64,000 bases of DNA, from the NCBI RefSeq assembly GCF_000737325.1, contig NZ_CP011125.1:3348001-3412000 (forward strand), in the 5' to 3' direction. The first letter of the stretch is position 1. Each line of letters begins with the position of its first letter. The stretch comes from Sandaracinus amylolyticus (GTDB lineage Bacteria; Myxococcota_A; Polyangia; Polyangiales; Sandaracinaceae). Positions 1 to 7,600 of this stretch are shown here, in pieces. The translations under genes and the position numbers were made by a program. The notes below the pieces were generated by a model. It saw only the letters and a list, made by a program, of their open reading frames with translations. It made no database searches and was not told the origin of the DNA.

Positions 1-450
1 GATGCCGGGCCGCGGCGGCCCCACGGGGATCGCGTCGTCGTCGTCGCTCGAGGCGACGGCCGGCTCGTCGATCGTGATCCCGAACCGGAAGAGCAGCGCG
101 TTCACCAGCGTGCCGTCGGCGTGGCCCGGCGCGGGATGCACCACGAGCCCCGCGGGCTTGTCGATCACCGCGAGGTGCTCGTCCTCGTGCAGCACGACGA
201 GCGGGATGTCCTGCGGCGTCGCATCGCTCGGCGGCGGCGGGGCGGGCACCACGTGCACCTTCGCGCCCGCCTTGGCCCGCGTCTTCGAGATCACCGGCGC
301 GCCCGCGATCGTCACGCGCCCTTCGTCGATCCAGCGCTGGAACGTGGAGCGCGAGATCGACGGGCACATCGCGGCGAGCACGCGATCGAGCCGGTCTCCG
401 TCGTGCGCCTCCGAGATCTCGAGATCGAACGGAGCGCTCGGATCGCTCAC
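1..450 (-). CDS. RluA/RluD-family pseudouridine synthase, C-terminal part beyond the window
   Basis: The 150 visible residues start at a GTG that overlaps the stop of the upstream small gene (GTGA), so the two are probably translationally coupled, and run off the left edge. Roughly residues 10-70 form an S4 RNA-binding domain (SRSTFQRWIDEGRVTI). It is followed by the opening of the RluA-type catalytic domain, with the signature HLAVIDKPAGLVVHPAPGH. The catalytic Asp (RLD motif) would lie outside the window, so activity cannot be judged. Known members isomerise uridines in 23S rRNA. The family is secure; RluD rather than another RluA-family member is a guess. Confidence 0.88.
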   Translation of the reverse strand, partial: MSDPSAPFDLEISEAHDGDRLDRVLAAMCPSISRSTFQRWIDEGRVTIAGAPVISKTRAKAGAKVHVVPAPPPPSDATPQDIPLVVLHEDEHLAVIDKPAGLVVHPAPGHADGTLVNALLFRFGITIDEPAVASSDDDDAIPVGPPRPGI

Positions 451-710
451 CACATCTTCGACTGCACGTGGCCCTTCGAGCGCACGAGGATGTCGATGAT
501 CGCGCGATCGTAGAAGCCACGCGCGTAGAGCTCGGGCGCGACGCGGCTCTTGAAGAGCGCGCGGCCCTCCTCGATCTCCTCGGCGAGCACCTCGAAGAGG
601 TTGTCGCTCTGGATGCCCTGCACGATCTTCTCCTCGTTGTAGAGCGAGAGATCGCTCGCGATCGCGCGTGCCAGACGACGTGCAGCCTCTTCGGTCTCGA
701 TCAGCGCCAT
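447..710 (-). CDS. Small conserved hypothetical protein (87 aa)
   Basis: This 87-residue acidic protein begins MALIETEEAARRLARAIASD and is predicted largely helical. It has no membrane segment, cysteine motif or domain that I recognise. Its stop overlaps the start of the pseudouridine synthase downstream (GTGA), so it is probably expressed and translated with it. Codon use matches the neighbours, and the overlap supports a real gene. The ATG at 710-708 is the natural start; no strong ribosome binding site precedes it. Function unknown. Confidence 0.7.
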   Translation of the reverse strand: MALIETEEAARRLARAIASDLSLYNEEKIVQGIQSDNLFEVLAEEIEEGRALFKSRVAPELYARGFYDRAIIDILVRSKGHVQSKMW

Positions 711-786
711 GGGCTCCTGCTTCCGAAAGCGACTCGCATCCTAACGCGGTGCGCGCGGGAGAGTGAACTAACTGCGGCTCGGCGAG

Positions 787-1050
787 CTAACTGCGGCTCG
801 GCGACACGCGCTCGTCGCGCGCGACCACGTACTTGATCTTCACGTCGCGCCCCAGCGCCTTCCGCACCGCCGGCCGCACGATGCGCTGCTGCACGTAGGG
901 CGCGCCGGGATCCCCCCGGAACGCGCCGGTCAGCGAGAGCACGAGCTCGTCGCCGTCGAACGACACGAGCTCGATGCCGCCTCCATCGGCCTCCAGCAGC
1001 GGCCGCAGGATCTCGTCGATCATCCGTTCGAGGTCGGCGCGAGGGCTCAA
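787..1050 (-). CDS. NifU C-terminal-domain-like protein lacking the CxxC cluster-binding cysteines
   Basis: The protein (87 aa from the TTG; an internal ATG at 1023 would give 78 aa) follows the NifU/Nfu C-terminal pattern: an acidic amphipathic helix (IDEILRPLLEADGGGIELV), then a strand (LVLSLTGAF), then a helix. In true Nfu domains the loop after the strand is GxCxxCP and carries the Fe-S cluster. Here it reads GAFRGDPGAP, so both cysteines are absent. It may keep the fold without an Fe-S scaffold role. It is transcribed away from the nucleoside salvage operon. A 19-bp direct repeat (about 768-804) duplicates its 3' end. Function is open. Confidence 0.6.
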   Translation of the reverse strand: MSPRADLERMIDEILRPLLEADGGGIELVSFDGDELVLSLTGAFRGDPGAPYVQQRIVRPAVRKALGRDVKIKYVVARDERVSPSRS

Positions 1051-1101
1051 GACGGCGCGAGCATACCTCGCTGAACACGGCCGCGCGAAGGATCCAATCG
1101 C

Positions 1102-1130
1102 TTGACCTCCGCGCGCGACCGGGCTTCGAT
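1102..1130 (+). promoter_or_regulatory. Putative sigma70-type promoter of the nucleoside salvage operon
   Basis: TTGACC (1102-1107) and TTCGAT (1125-1130) are separated by exactly 17 bp. The likely transcription start falls within a few bases of the ATG at 1139, so the messenger may be leaderless or nearly so. The -10 match is weak, so this rests mainly on the -35 box and spacing. Confidence 0.4.
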
Positions 1131-1138
1131 GCGCGGAT

Positions 1139-1984
1139 ATGGCTCATGCGGTCTCTTCCGCCGCGCGGCTCGAGGAGGCGGTCGCCGCCGTCCGGGCCCG
1201 CACCGACGCGTGCCCGCGCGTCGCGCTCGTTCTCGGCTCGGGGCTCGGCAGCTTCGCGGACACGCTCGAGGGCGCGACGCGCATCCCCTACGAAGACATC
1301 CCCGGCATGCCGGTCAGCGGCGTCGCGGGCCACGCCGGTCGCCTCGTGATCGGCCGCGCCGAGGGCGTGCCGTGCGTCGCGATGCAGGGCCGCGTGCACC
1401 TCTACGAAGGGCACGATCCCGGCGACGTCGTGTTCGGCCTGCGCCTGATGATGCGGCTCGGCGCGAAGGTCCTCGTCGTGACGAACGCCGCGGGCGGCGC
1501 GAACCCCGCGCTCGAGCCCGGCGATCTCATGCTGATCGAGGATCACCTCAACATGACCGGGCGCACGCCGCTGCTCGGGCCCAACGACGAGGCGCTCGGC
1601 CCGCGCTTCCCCGACATGAGCGAGGCCTACGATCCCGGCCTGCGCCGCCTCGCGCGCAAGGTCGCCGGCGAGCTCGGCATCCCGCTGCGCGGCGGCGTCT
1701 ACGCGGGGCTGCTCGGGCCGAGCTACGAGACGCCCGCCGAGATCCGCATGCTCCAGCGCCTCGGCGCCGACGCGGTCGGCATGAGCACCGTGCTCGAGAC
1801 GATCGCGGCGCGCCACGCGGGCGCGCGCGTGCTCGGCATCTCGTGCATCACGAACAAGGGCGCGGGGCTCTCCGCGCAGCTCCTCGATCACGCCGAGGTG
1901 CAGGAGGTCGCGGATCGGGTGCGCGACCGCTTCGTGGCGCTGCTGCGCGGCGTGCTCGCTGCGCTCGCGAAGGAGAGCGGTTGA
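1139..1984 (+). CDS. punA: Purine nucleoside phosphorylase (trimeric, family 2)
   Basis: This enzyme cleaves purine nucleosides with phosphate to the base and ribose-1-phosphate. The 281-aa length is typical of the trimeric PNP/MTAP family. Visible motifs are the phosphate loop GSGLGSFAD, RVHLYEGHD, TNAAGG, the family signature GPSYETPAEIR, AVGMSTVLE and the base-pocket region CITNKGAG with the conserved Asn. It is the first gene of a salvage operon and its stop overlaps the TTG start of cytidine deaminase (TTGA). The ATG at 1139 sits directly behind the predicted promoter with no Shine-Dalgarno. Sub-specificity (Guo/Ino versus Ado) cannot be decided. Confidence 0.93.
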   Translation: MAHAVSSAARLEEAVAAVRARTDACPRVALVLGSGLGSFADTLEGATRIPYEDIPGMPVSGVAGHAGRLVIGRAEGVPCVAMQGRVHLYEGHDPGDVVFGLRLMMRLGAKVLVVTNAAGGANPALEPGDLMLIEDHLNMTGRTPLLGPNDEALGPRFPDMSEAYDPGLRRLARKVAGELGIPLRGGVYAGLLGPSYETPAEIRMLQRLGADAVGMSTVLETIAARHAGARVLGISCITNKGAGLSAQLLDHAEVQEVADRVRDRFVALLRGVLAALAKESG

Positions 1985-2406
1985 GCCCGCCGGCGATCGA
2001 CTGGGACGCGCTCGCGCGCGCCGCGCACGACATCCGCGGCCGCGCGTACGCGCCGTACTCGGGCTTCACGGTCGGCGCGGCGCTGCTCGCGGAGGACGGG
2101 CGCGTCTTCGTCGGCTGCAACGTCGAGAACGCGAGCTACGGGCTCTGCCTCTGCGCCGAGCGCAGCGCGGTCGCGGCTGCCGTCGCGGCGGGCGTGAAGC
2201 GCTTCCGCGCGATCGCGGTCGCGTCGCCGGGCGACGTCGCGGCCACGCCGTGCGGCATGTGCCGGCAGGTGCTCGCGGAGTTCCCGCCGTCGTTCCCGGT
2301 GCGCTGTTACCCCGAGCGCGGCGCGGCGATCGAGAGCGACGTCGCGTCGCTGCTCCCGGGCGCGTTCGGACCCTCGGTGCTCGAGCGCGGAAGGGCGAAG
2401 GCGTGA
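1981..2406 (+). CDS. cdd: Cytidine deaminase
   Basis: The product (141 aa) hydrolytically deaminates cytidine and deoxycytidine. The small homotetrameric type is shown by YAPYSGFTVGAALL near the N terminus, CNVENASYGLCLCAER (zinc ligand Cys plus catalytic Glu in CAE) and PCGMCRQ (two zinc-binding Cys). The start is a TTG overlapping the PNP stop, and the stop overlaps the next gene's GTG, so the three genes are probably coupled. Together with PNP it belongs to nucleoside salvage. The reading frame stays open far upstream of the TTG, but the family's usual length and the overlap fix this start. Confidence 0.92.
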   Translation: MSPPAIDWDALARAAHDIRGRAYAPYSGFTVGAALLAEDGRVFVGCNVENASYGLCLCAERSAVAAAVAAGVKRFRAIAVASPGDVAATPCGMCRQVLAEFPPSFPVRCYPERGAAIESDVASLLPGAFGPSVLERGRAKA

Positions 2407-3788
2407 CCCTCGACATCGACGTCGTGATCCGTGGCGGCACGGTGATCACGATGGACCCCGCGCGTCGCGTGCTGCGCGGCGACGTGGTCGTGCGCGGCGA
2501 TCGCATCGTCGCGATCGAGCCACGCGGGGCCATCGCGACGGCCGGCATGCAGGCGCGCGTGGTCGACGCCGATGGGTGCGTCGTCGTGCCGGGCTTCGTG
2601 CAGGCGCACGTGCACCTCTGCCAGGCGCTCTTCCGCGGCATGGCCGACGACCTGCCGCTGATGGACTGGCTGCGGCGCCGCATCTGGCCGCTCGAGGCCG
2701 CGCACGACGAGGCCTCGCTGCGCGCGAGCGCGCGCCTCGGGCTCGCCGAGATGATGCGCGCGGGCACCACGACGATCCTCGACATCGGCACGGTGCACCA
2801 CGAGGACGTCGTGTTCGAGGCGATGGCCGAGTCCGGCATGCGCGGCTTCTCCGGCAAGGCGATGATGGATCGCGGCCAGGGCGTGCCGAAGGGCCTGCGC
2901 GAGACGACGCGCGAGAGCCTGCGCGAGAGCGAGCGCCTCTGCGCGAAGTGGCACCGCGCGGAGGGCGGACGGCTCGGCTACGCGTTCGGTCCGCGCTTCA
3001 TCCTCTCGTGCAGCGAGGGCCTCCTGCGCGACACCGCGACGCTCGCGCGCGAGAGGGGCGCGCGCATCCACTCGCACGCGAGCGAGCACAAGGGCGAGCG
3101 CGACGAGGTGCGCAAGATCCTCGGCAAGGACGACGTCGACGTGCTCGCGGGCTGGGGCATCGCGGGGCCCGACGTGATCCTCGCGCACGGCGTTCAGCTC
3201 GGGCGCGCGCAGATGAAGCGCATGGCCGAGCGCGGCACGCGCCTCGCGCACTGTCCGAGCGCGAACCTGAAGCTCGCGAGCGGCATCGCGGACGTGGTCG
3301 CGATGCGCGAGGCCGGGCTCGTCGTGGGGATCGGCGCGGACGGAGCGCCCTGCAACAACCGGATGGACCCGTTCACCGAGCTGCGTCAGGCGGCGCTGCT
3401 CGCGAAGGTGCGCCGCGAGGACGCGGCCGCGCTGGCGCCGATCGACGCGCTCGCGATGCTCACGATCGACGGCGCGAAGGCGCTCGGCATCGACGCGGAC
3501 GTGGGCTCGATCGAGGTCGGCAAGAAGGCGGACCTCGCGGTGGTGCGGCTCGACGGGCTGCACTGCGAGCCGCTCCCGAGCGGAGAGCCGTACGAGGACG
3601 GCGAGGCGGGCGGCGATCCGGTCGCGAGGCTGGTGTACTCCGCGACCGCGAGCGACGTGACCGACGTGCTGGTCGACGGGCGCGCGGTCGTGCGCGGCGG
3701 GGTGCTGCGCGCGATGGAAGAGGGCGCGGTGCGGGAGGAGGCGCGACGCGAGGCGTGGCGGCTCCGGAAGCGCGCGGAGATTCGCTGA
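2403..3788 (+). CDS. Amidohydrolase of the ATZ/TRZ (SAH/MTA or guanine deaminase-like) family
   Basis: This is a 461-aa metal-dependent hydrolase. It has the N-terminal composite beta-domain (VVIRGGTVITMDPARRVL), the first metal motif HVHLCQ (HxH) and further ligands in HSHASEH and ILAHGVQL. The Asp-containing GADGAPCNN and the C-terminal strand IEVGKKADLAVV complete the fold. This pattern is typical of deaminases acting on S-adenosylhomocysteine, methylthioadenosine, deoxyadenosine or guanine. The GTG start overlaps the cytidine deaminase stop. Context suggests deamination of a purine nucleoside or base as the operon's third step, but substrate choice within this family is not readable from sequence alone. 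Confidence 0.88.
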   Translation: MTLDIDVVIRGGTVITMDPARRVLRGDVVVRGDRIVAIEPRGAIATAGMQARVVDADGCVVVPGFVQAHVHLCQALFRGMADDLPLMDWLRRRIWPLEAAHDEASLRASARLGLAEMMRAGTTTILDIGTVHHEDVVFEAMAESGMRGFSGKAMMDRGQGVPKGLRETTRESLRESERLCAKWHRAEGGRLGYAFGPRFILSCSEGLLRDTATLARERGARIHSHASEHKGERDEVRKILGKDDVDVLAGWGIAGPDVILAHGVQLGRAQMKRMAERGTRLAHCPSANLKLASGIADVVAMREAGLVVGIGADGAPCNNRMDPFTELRQAALLAKVRREDAAALAPIDALAMLTIDGAKALGIDADVGSIEVGKKADLAVVRLDGLHCEPLPSGEPYEDGEAGGDPVARLVYSATASDVTDVLVDGRAVVRGGVLRAMEEGAVREEARREAWRLRKRAEIR

Positions 3789-3826
3789 CTTCCGAGGCGC
3801 GCAGAGTCGGCTGACGGCCGAGCACG

Positions 3827-3878
3827 TGCAGGTGGCACGTGGACGAGCACGCGGGACGAGCACGTGCACGAGCACGGT
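3827..3878 (+). repeat. Left copy of a ~52-bp inverted repeat
   Basis: This copy contains GGACGAGCACG and CACGTGCACGAGCACGGT. It matches the reverse complement of 4404-4455 at roughly 85% identity by eye, with one or two small gaps. The shared core CACGTGCACGAGCACGGT is exact. The element is itself rich in GAGCACG subrepeats. Confidence 0.7.
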
Positions 3879-4033
3879 CGTGCTCGGCGCGGGCGAGGTC
3901 GGCGTGAGCGTGGGTCGGTCGACGCGAGCCTCGCGCGTGGGCGCGGACGGTCGCGGCGGAGGCTCGTCAGGACCGCGACGATGGGTCGCGCGGCTCGCGC
4001 GGAGCCTCGCGAGGTCACCGTCGGGGCGTCCGG

Positions 4034-4183
4034 TGGTCAGCTCGGGGCCATCGGAGGCCAGCTCGGGGCCAGCGGAGCCCAGCTCGGCGGGCTCGGTTGG
4101 CCAGCTCGGGGCCAGCGGAGGCCAGCTCGGGGCCATCGGAGGCCAGCTCGGTGGGCTCGGGAGGCCAGCTCGGGGGTCTCGAT
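4034..4183 (+). repeat. 21-bp tandem repeat array, about 7 units
   Basis: The unit is close to CCAGCTCGGGGCCATCGGAG plus one G. Variants replace CCATCGGAG with CCAGCGGAG or GGGCTCGG. The period of 21 keeps a heptapeptide frame open, but no start, ribosome site or codon bias supports translation. Confidence 0.75.
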
Positions 4184-4204
4184 TGGGGTGGAGTGACCCC
4201 AATC
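4181..4204. terminator. Strong intergenic hairpin (9-bp perfect stem)
   Basis: GATTGGGGT (4181-4189) pairs perfectly with ACCCCAATC (4196-4204) around a 6-nt loop. It lies between the ends of two genes converging on the island and is followed by TGAAAA on the plus strand. It has no proper T tract, so a terminator role is plausible but not shown. Confidence 0.4.
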
Positions 4205-4403
4205 TGAAAACTTGCCGAATTGCTCGGTGAAACGACGGATTCTCGCGCCGAGATCACGCGAGCGGACACGAATTTCGATCGAAGTCGCGCGATCGGACGC
4301 GCGATCTCGAGCTCGCGAGGCCGCTCTTCGCGTCGTTCTCGCGCGTGATCGAGCGCATTTCGCGTCCCCGAGCGGCGCTCGTGACCGCGCCGGACGCGTC
4401 GCG

Positions 4404-4455
4404 CACCGTGCTCGTGCACGTGCACGCCCCCGTGCTCGTCCGCGTGCCGCCTGCG
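4404..4455 (-). repeat. Right copy of the ~52-bp inverted repeat
   Basis: The reverse complement of this segment aligns with 3827-3878, including the exact core CACGTGCACGAGCACGGT. With its partner it brackets about 525 bp of noncoding DNA. Confidence 0.7.
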
Positions 4456-4469
4456 CGTGCTCGCCAGCG

Positions 4470-4673
4470 CTACTCGCGCCGCGGATCGCGCCTCGTCGCG
4501 CGCCCCTCGTCGACCTCGACGATCCGCAGTCGGCCTTCGGAAGGCGGCGCGTTCGACACGGCGGGCGCGCTCACGGCGCGTACCCGCTCCACGTCGAACG
4601 TCCGCGTGTGCTCGTCGTCCCGTCCCCAGCGTTCCACGGAGCATCGATGGCCGCGCTCCGCGGCGTCCTTCAC
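4470..4673 (-). CDS. Small hypothetical protein coupled to the TPR gene (67 aa)
   Basis: A GTG at 4673 overlaps the stop of the zinc-ribbon/TPR gene (GTGA), and the frame runs 67 codons to 4470. The product begins VKDAAERGHRCSVERWGRDD and is charged, with no domain or membrane segment that I recognise. The overlap pattern is the same one used by many real operon partners in this window, and the frame has the usual third-position GC bias. It is short and unique-looking, so it could also be a chance extension. Confidence 0.45.
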   Translation of the reverse strand: MKDAAERGHRCSVERWGRDDEHTRTFDVERVRAVSAPAVSNAPPSEGRLRIVEVDEGRATRRDPRRE

Positions 4674-7600
4674 TCGCCGGGCGGGACCGCTCCGAGATCC
4701 ATCATCGCGTCGCGCACCTCGCTGCGATCGATCGCGCTCGCCGGCGCGATCTCGAGGTAACGGCGGTAGTGCTCGATCGCGCCCGCGCGCTCGCCGCCCA
4801 GGCGCAGCGCGTCGCCCTGGAGGCGATGCGCGTCCGCGAGCCATCCGGGCTGCGGCGTCGCCGCCTCGCCGAGCAACGTCGCCCGCGCGAGCGCGCGCGC
4901 CGCCTCCGCGCGCTGCCCGGCATCGAGGCGCAGCCGCCCGAGGCGGTACCACCACTCGCCCTGGGTGTCGCGCGCCGCGACCGCGCGCTCGTACGCCGCG
5001 ATCGCCTGCGGGAGCTGGCGGACCTGGTCGTAGCACTCGCCCATCAGCGCGATCGCCTCGGTGCGCTCGGGGCGCAGCTCGATCGCGCGCTGCAGGTCGA
5101 CGAGCGCGTCGCGCACCGCGCCGGTGCGCAGGCTGACCGCGCCGCGGATCCAGTACGCGTCGCCGAGCGTCGGATCGCGGCGGATGGCCTCCTGCACGCG
5201 CTCGCGCGCGCGCCCGATCTGGCCTTCCTCGAGCGCGGCCCAGCCCGCGTAGAGGTGGAACTCGCCGCGCGTCGCGTCGAGCGCGAGCGCGCGCTCGAAG
5301 TGCTGGCTCGCGGTCGGGAGGTTCTGCCGCGCGAACGCGACGCGACCGAGGAAGTGCTCGACCTCGGCCGAGCTCGGCGTGAGGCGCTGCGCGCGCGTGA
5401 GCGACTCCTCGGCGGCTTCGATCTGATTCGCGGCGACCTGCGCGGCGCCGAGGCGCAGCAGGAGCTCGGGGTCGTCGGGCGACTCCGCGAGCGCGTCGGA
5501 GTAGAAGCGCACGGCGCGATCGGACTCGCCGCGCGCCTCGTAGAGCAGGCCGCGCTCGAGCGCGAGGCCGGGGTGGCCGGGGTCGATCGTCGCGAGCCGC
5601 TCGAAGACCTCGGCGGCGTCGTCGAGGCGGTTCGAGCGACGCAGCGCGACGCCGAGCCCGAAGCTCGCGCCGGGGAGCTGCGCGTCGAGCTCGAGCGCGC
5701 GGCGCAGCTCGCGGATCGCCTCGGGCAGGCGGTTGCGGCCGAGCTCGAACATGCCGAGCGATTGCCGCATCTCCGCGCTCTCCGGCACCTGGGTGCGCGC
5801 CTGCTCGAGCACCGCGAGCGCGTCGGCGCCGCGATCGACGTCGACGTAGAGACGCGCGAGGGCGAGGTAGCTCTCGAACACCGAGGGGCCGAGGCGGATC
5901 GCCTCGCGGAACTGCTGCTCCGCGGCCTCGGGGTGCTGGAGCTGCTGCTCCGCGCGGCCGAGCCAGAGGAAGACCTCGGGGTCCTCGGGGCGCTGCGCGG
6001 CGAGCGTCTCGAGGTTGCCGCGCGCCTCTTCGACGCGTCCGACGGAGAGCTTCGCGCGCGCCGCGCCGAGCTGCGCTTCCTGCTGCGCGGTGCGCCCGCT
6101 CGGCTGCACGATCACCTCGGCCGCTCCCTCGACGCCGAGCACCGCCTCGAAGCGCGCGAGGGCCTCCGACGGGCTCTGCTCGAGCAGCATGCGGCCGGCG
6201 CCGAGCGCGGCCTCGACGCGACGACCGTCGGTCTCGCGCGCGGCCTCGTACGACTGGAGCGCCTGGTGGATGCGCCCGCGGCGCTCGTGGATGCGGCCGA
6301 GCAGCACGAGCGCGTCGGCGCGATCGGCGGCGGAGGCGCGCAGCGTCTGTCCGTCGACGGGCTCCATGCCCGCGACCTGGCGCGCGAGCGCGAGCGCGCC
6401 TGCCTCGTCCGACGCGTTCTCCCAGAGGCGGCGCGCCTTGGTGACGCGCGCGCCCGCGTGCATCGGGCTCGCGGCGAGCGTCGCCTCGATCGCGGCGTCG
6501 ATCGCGGCCTGGTCCTCGCCGCTCGTGAGCGCGCGCGTGAGGCCCCACTGCGCGGCAGCGCCGCCGCCGTGATCGAGCGCGGCGCGGAACGCGGTCGCCG
6601 CGTCGGCGGGGCGTCCGTCGGCGAGCGCGGCCTCGCCCTCGACGATGTCGACGAAGGGGTCGGCCGGCGTGTGCTGGCGCGCCGTCGCGATGCGCGAGCC
6701 CACGGCCGCGTTGCCGCCGCGCAGCTGATCGGCGGCGAGCGCGAGCGCGGCGCGCGGGTCGTCGACCTCGCGCTGGGTGAGGCGCTCGCGGATCGCGGCA
6801 GCGCGCGTCGCGCCTCCGGCGTCGGCGCCGAACCGGATCTGGTAGAGCGACTCGTGCAGCAGGCTGCGCGCGAGGAGCTCGCGGTGGAGGCCGGCGTCGC
6901 GTCGCGCGACGCTGAGCTGCTCGAGCGCGCGCCACGAGTCGCTGCGCACGTCGTGGGTGACGAGCGCGTCGGCGTCGGTGATCACGCGCGCGACGGTCGC
7001 GGGATCTCCTGCGCCCGGCAGGAACGGCTCGAGCGCGAAGATGCCGAACGGACCGAGCGGCGTGAGGCCGAGCGCCGCGCCGGCGCCGACCACGAGCACC
7101 ATGAGGCCGATCAGGATCGCGGCGGTGCGGCCGCGCTTGGGCGGGGTCGCGGCCTTGTCGCGGGCGCGCGGCGTCGACTGGCGCGCGGTCGGCGCGACGC
7201 CGGGGGTCGCGGGCGCGCTGCCGGGGCTCGCCTGCGGGATGTCGGCGAACTCCATCTCGTCGTCGCCGCCGCCGCCGAGGTCGACCTCGCCGTGGCCGCG
7301 CGTGGCTTGGCCGGCGCGCGGGGCGGGCATGGGGAGCTCGAGCTCGTCGTCCGACGGGAGCGACGCGCGCCCGGCGGGCGCGTTGGGCATCGGCAGCTCG
7401 AGGTCGCCGAACGACGAGTCGGCGCCGGGCAGCGGGAGATCGGAGTGCCCGGCGCGCGGGATCGGGAGATCGGCGTCGGCGCGCAGCGCGGGGAGGTCGG
7501 CCCGGCCGGTCGCAGGGGTGGGGAGGTCGGCCCGGCCGGTCGCAGGGGTGGGGAGGTCGACGCCGCCGTCGCGCGGCGCGGGGAGATCGAGGTCGCCGAA

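Larger units (their letters stand above)
3789..4469. other. Noncoding repeat island between the salvage operon and the TPR gene
   Basis: This 681-bp stretch has no gene I can support; the open frames across it are made of repeat-derived Gly/Ser/Gln strings. It holds an outer pair of imperfect inverted repeats of about 52 bp (about 3827-3878 and 4404-4455), a 21-bp tandem array (about 4034-4183) and a perfect 9-bp-stem hairpin (4181-4204). The segment 4205-4300 is visibly less GC-rich than its surroundings. Confidence 0.75.

Noticed and set aside
3826-4230. Gly/Ser/Gln-rich protein encoded by the 21-bp repeats
   Set aside because: Two plus-strand frames are open at once through the array, no ribosome site exists and composition simply mirrors the repeat.
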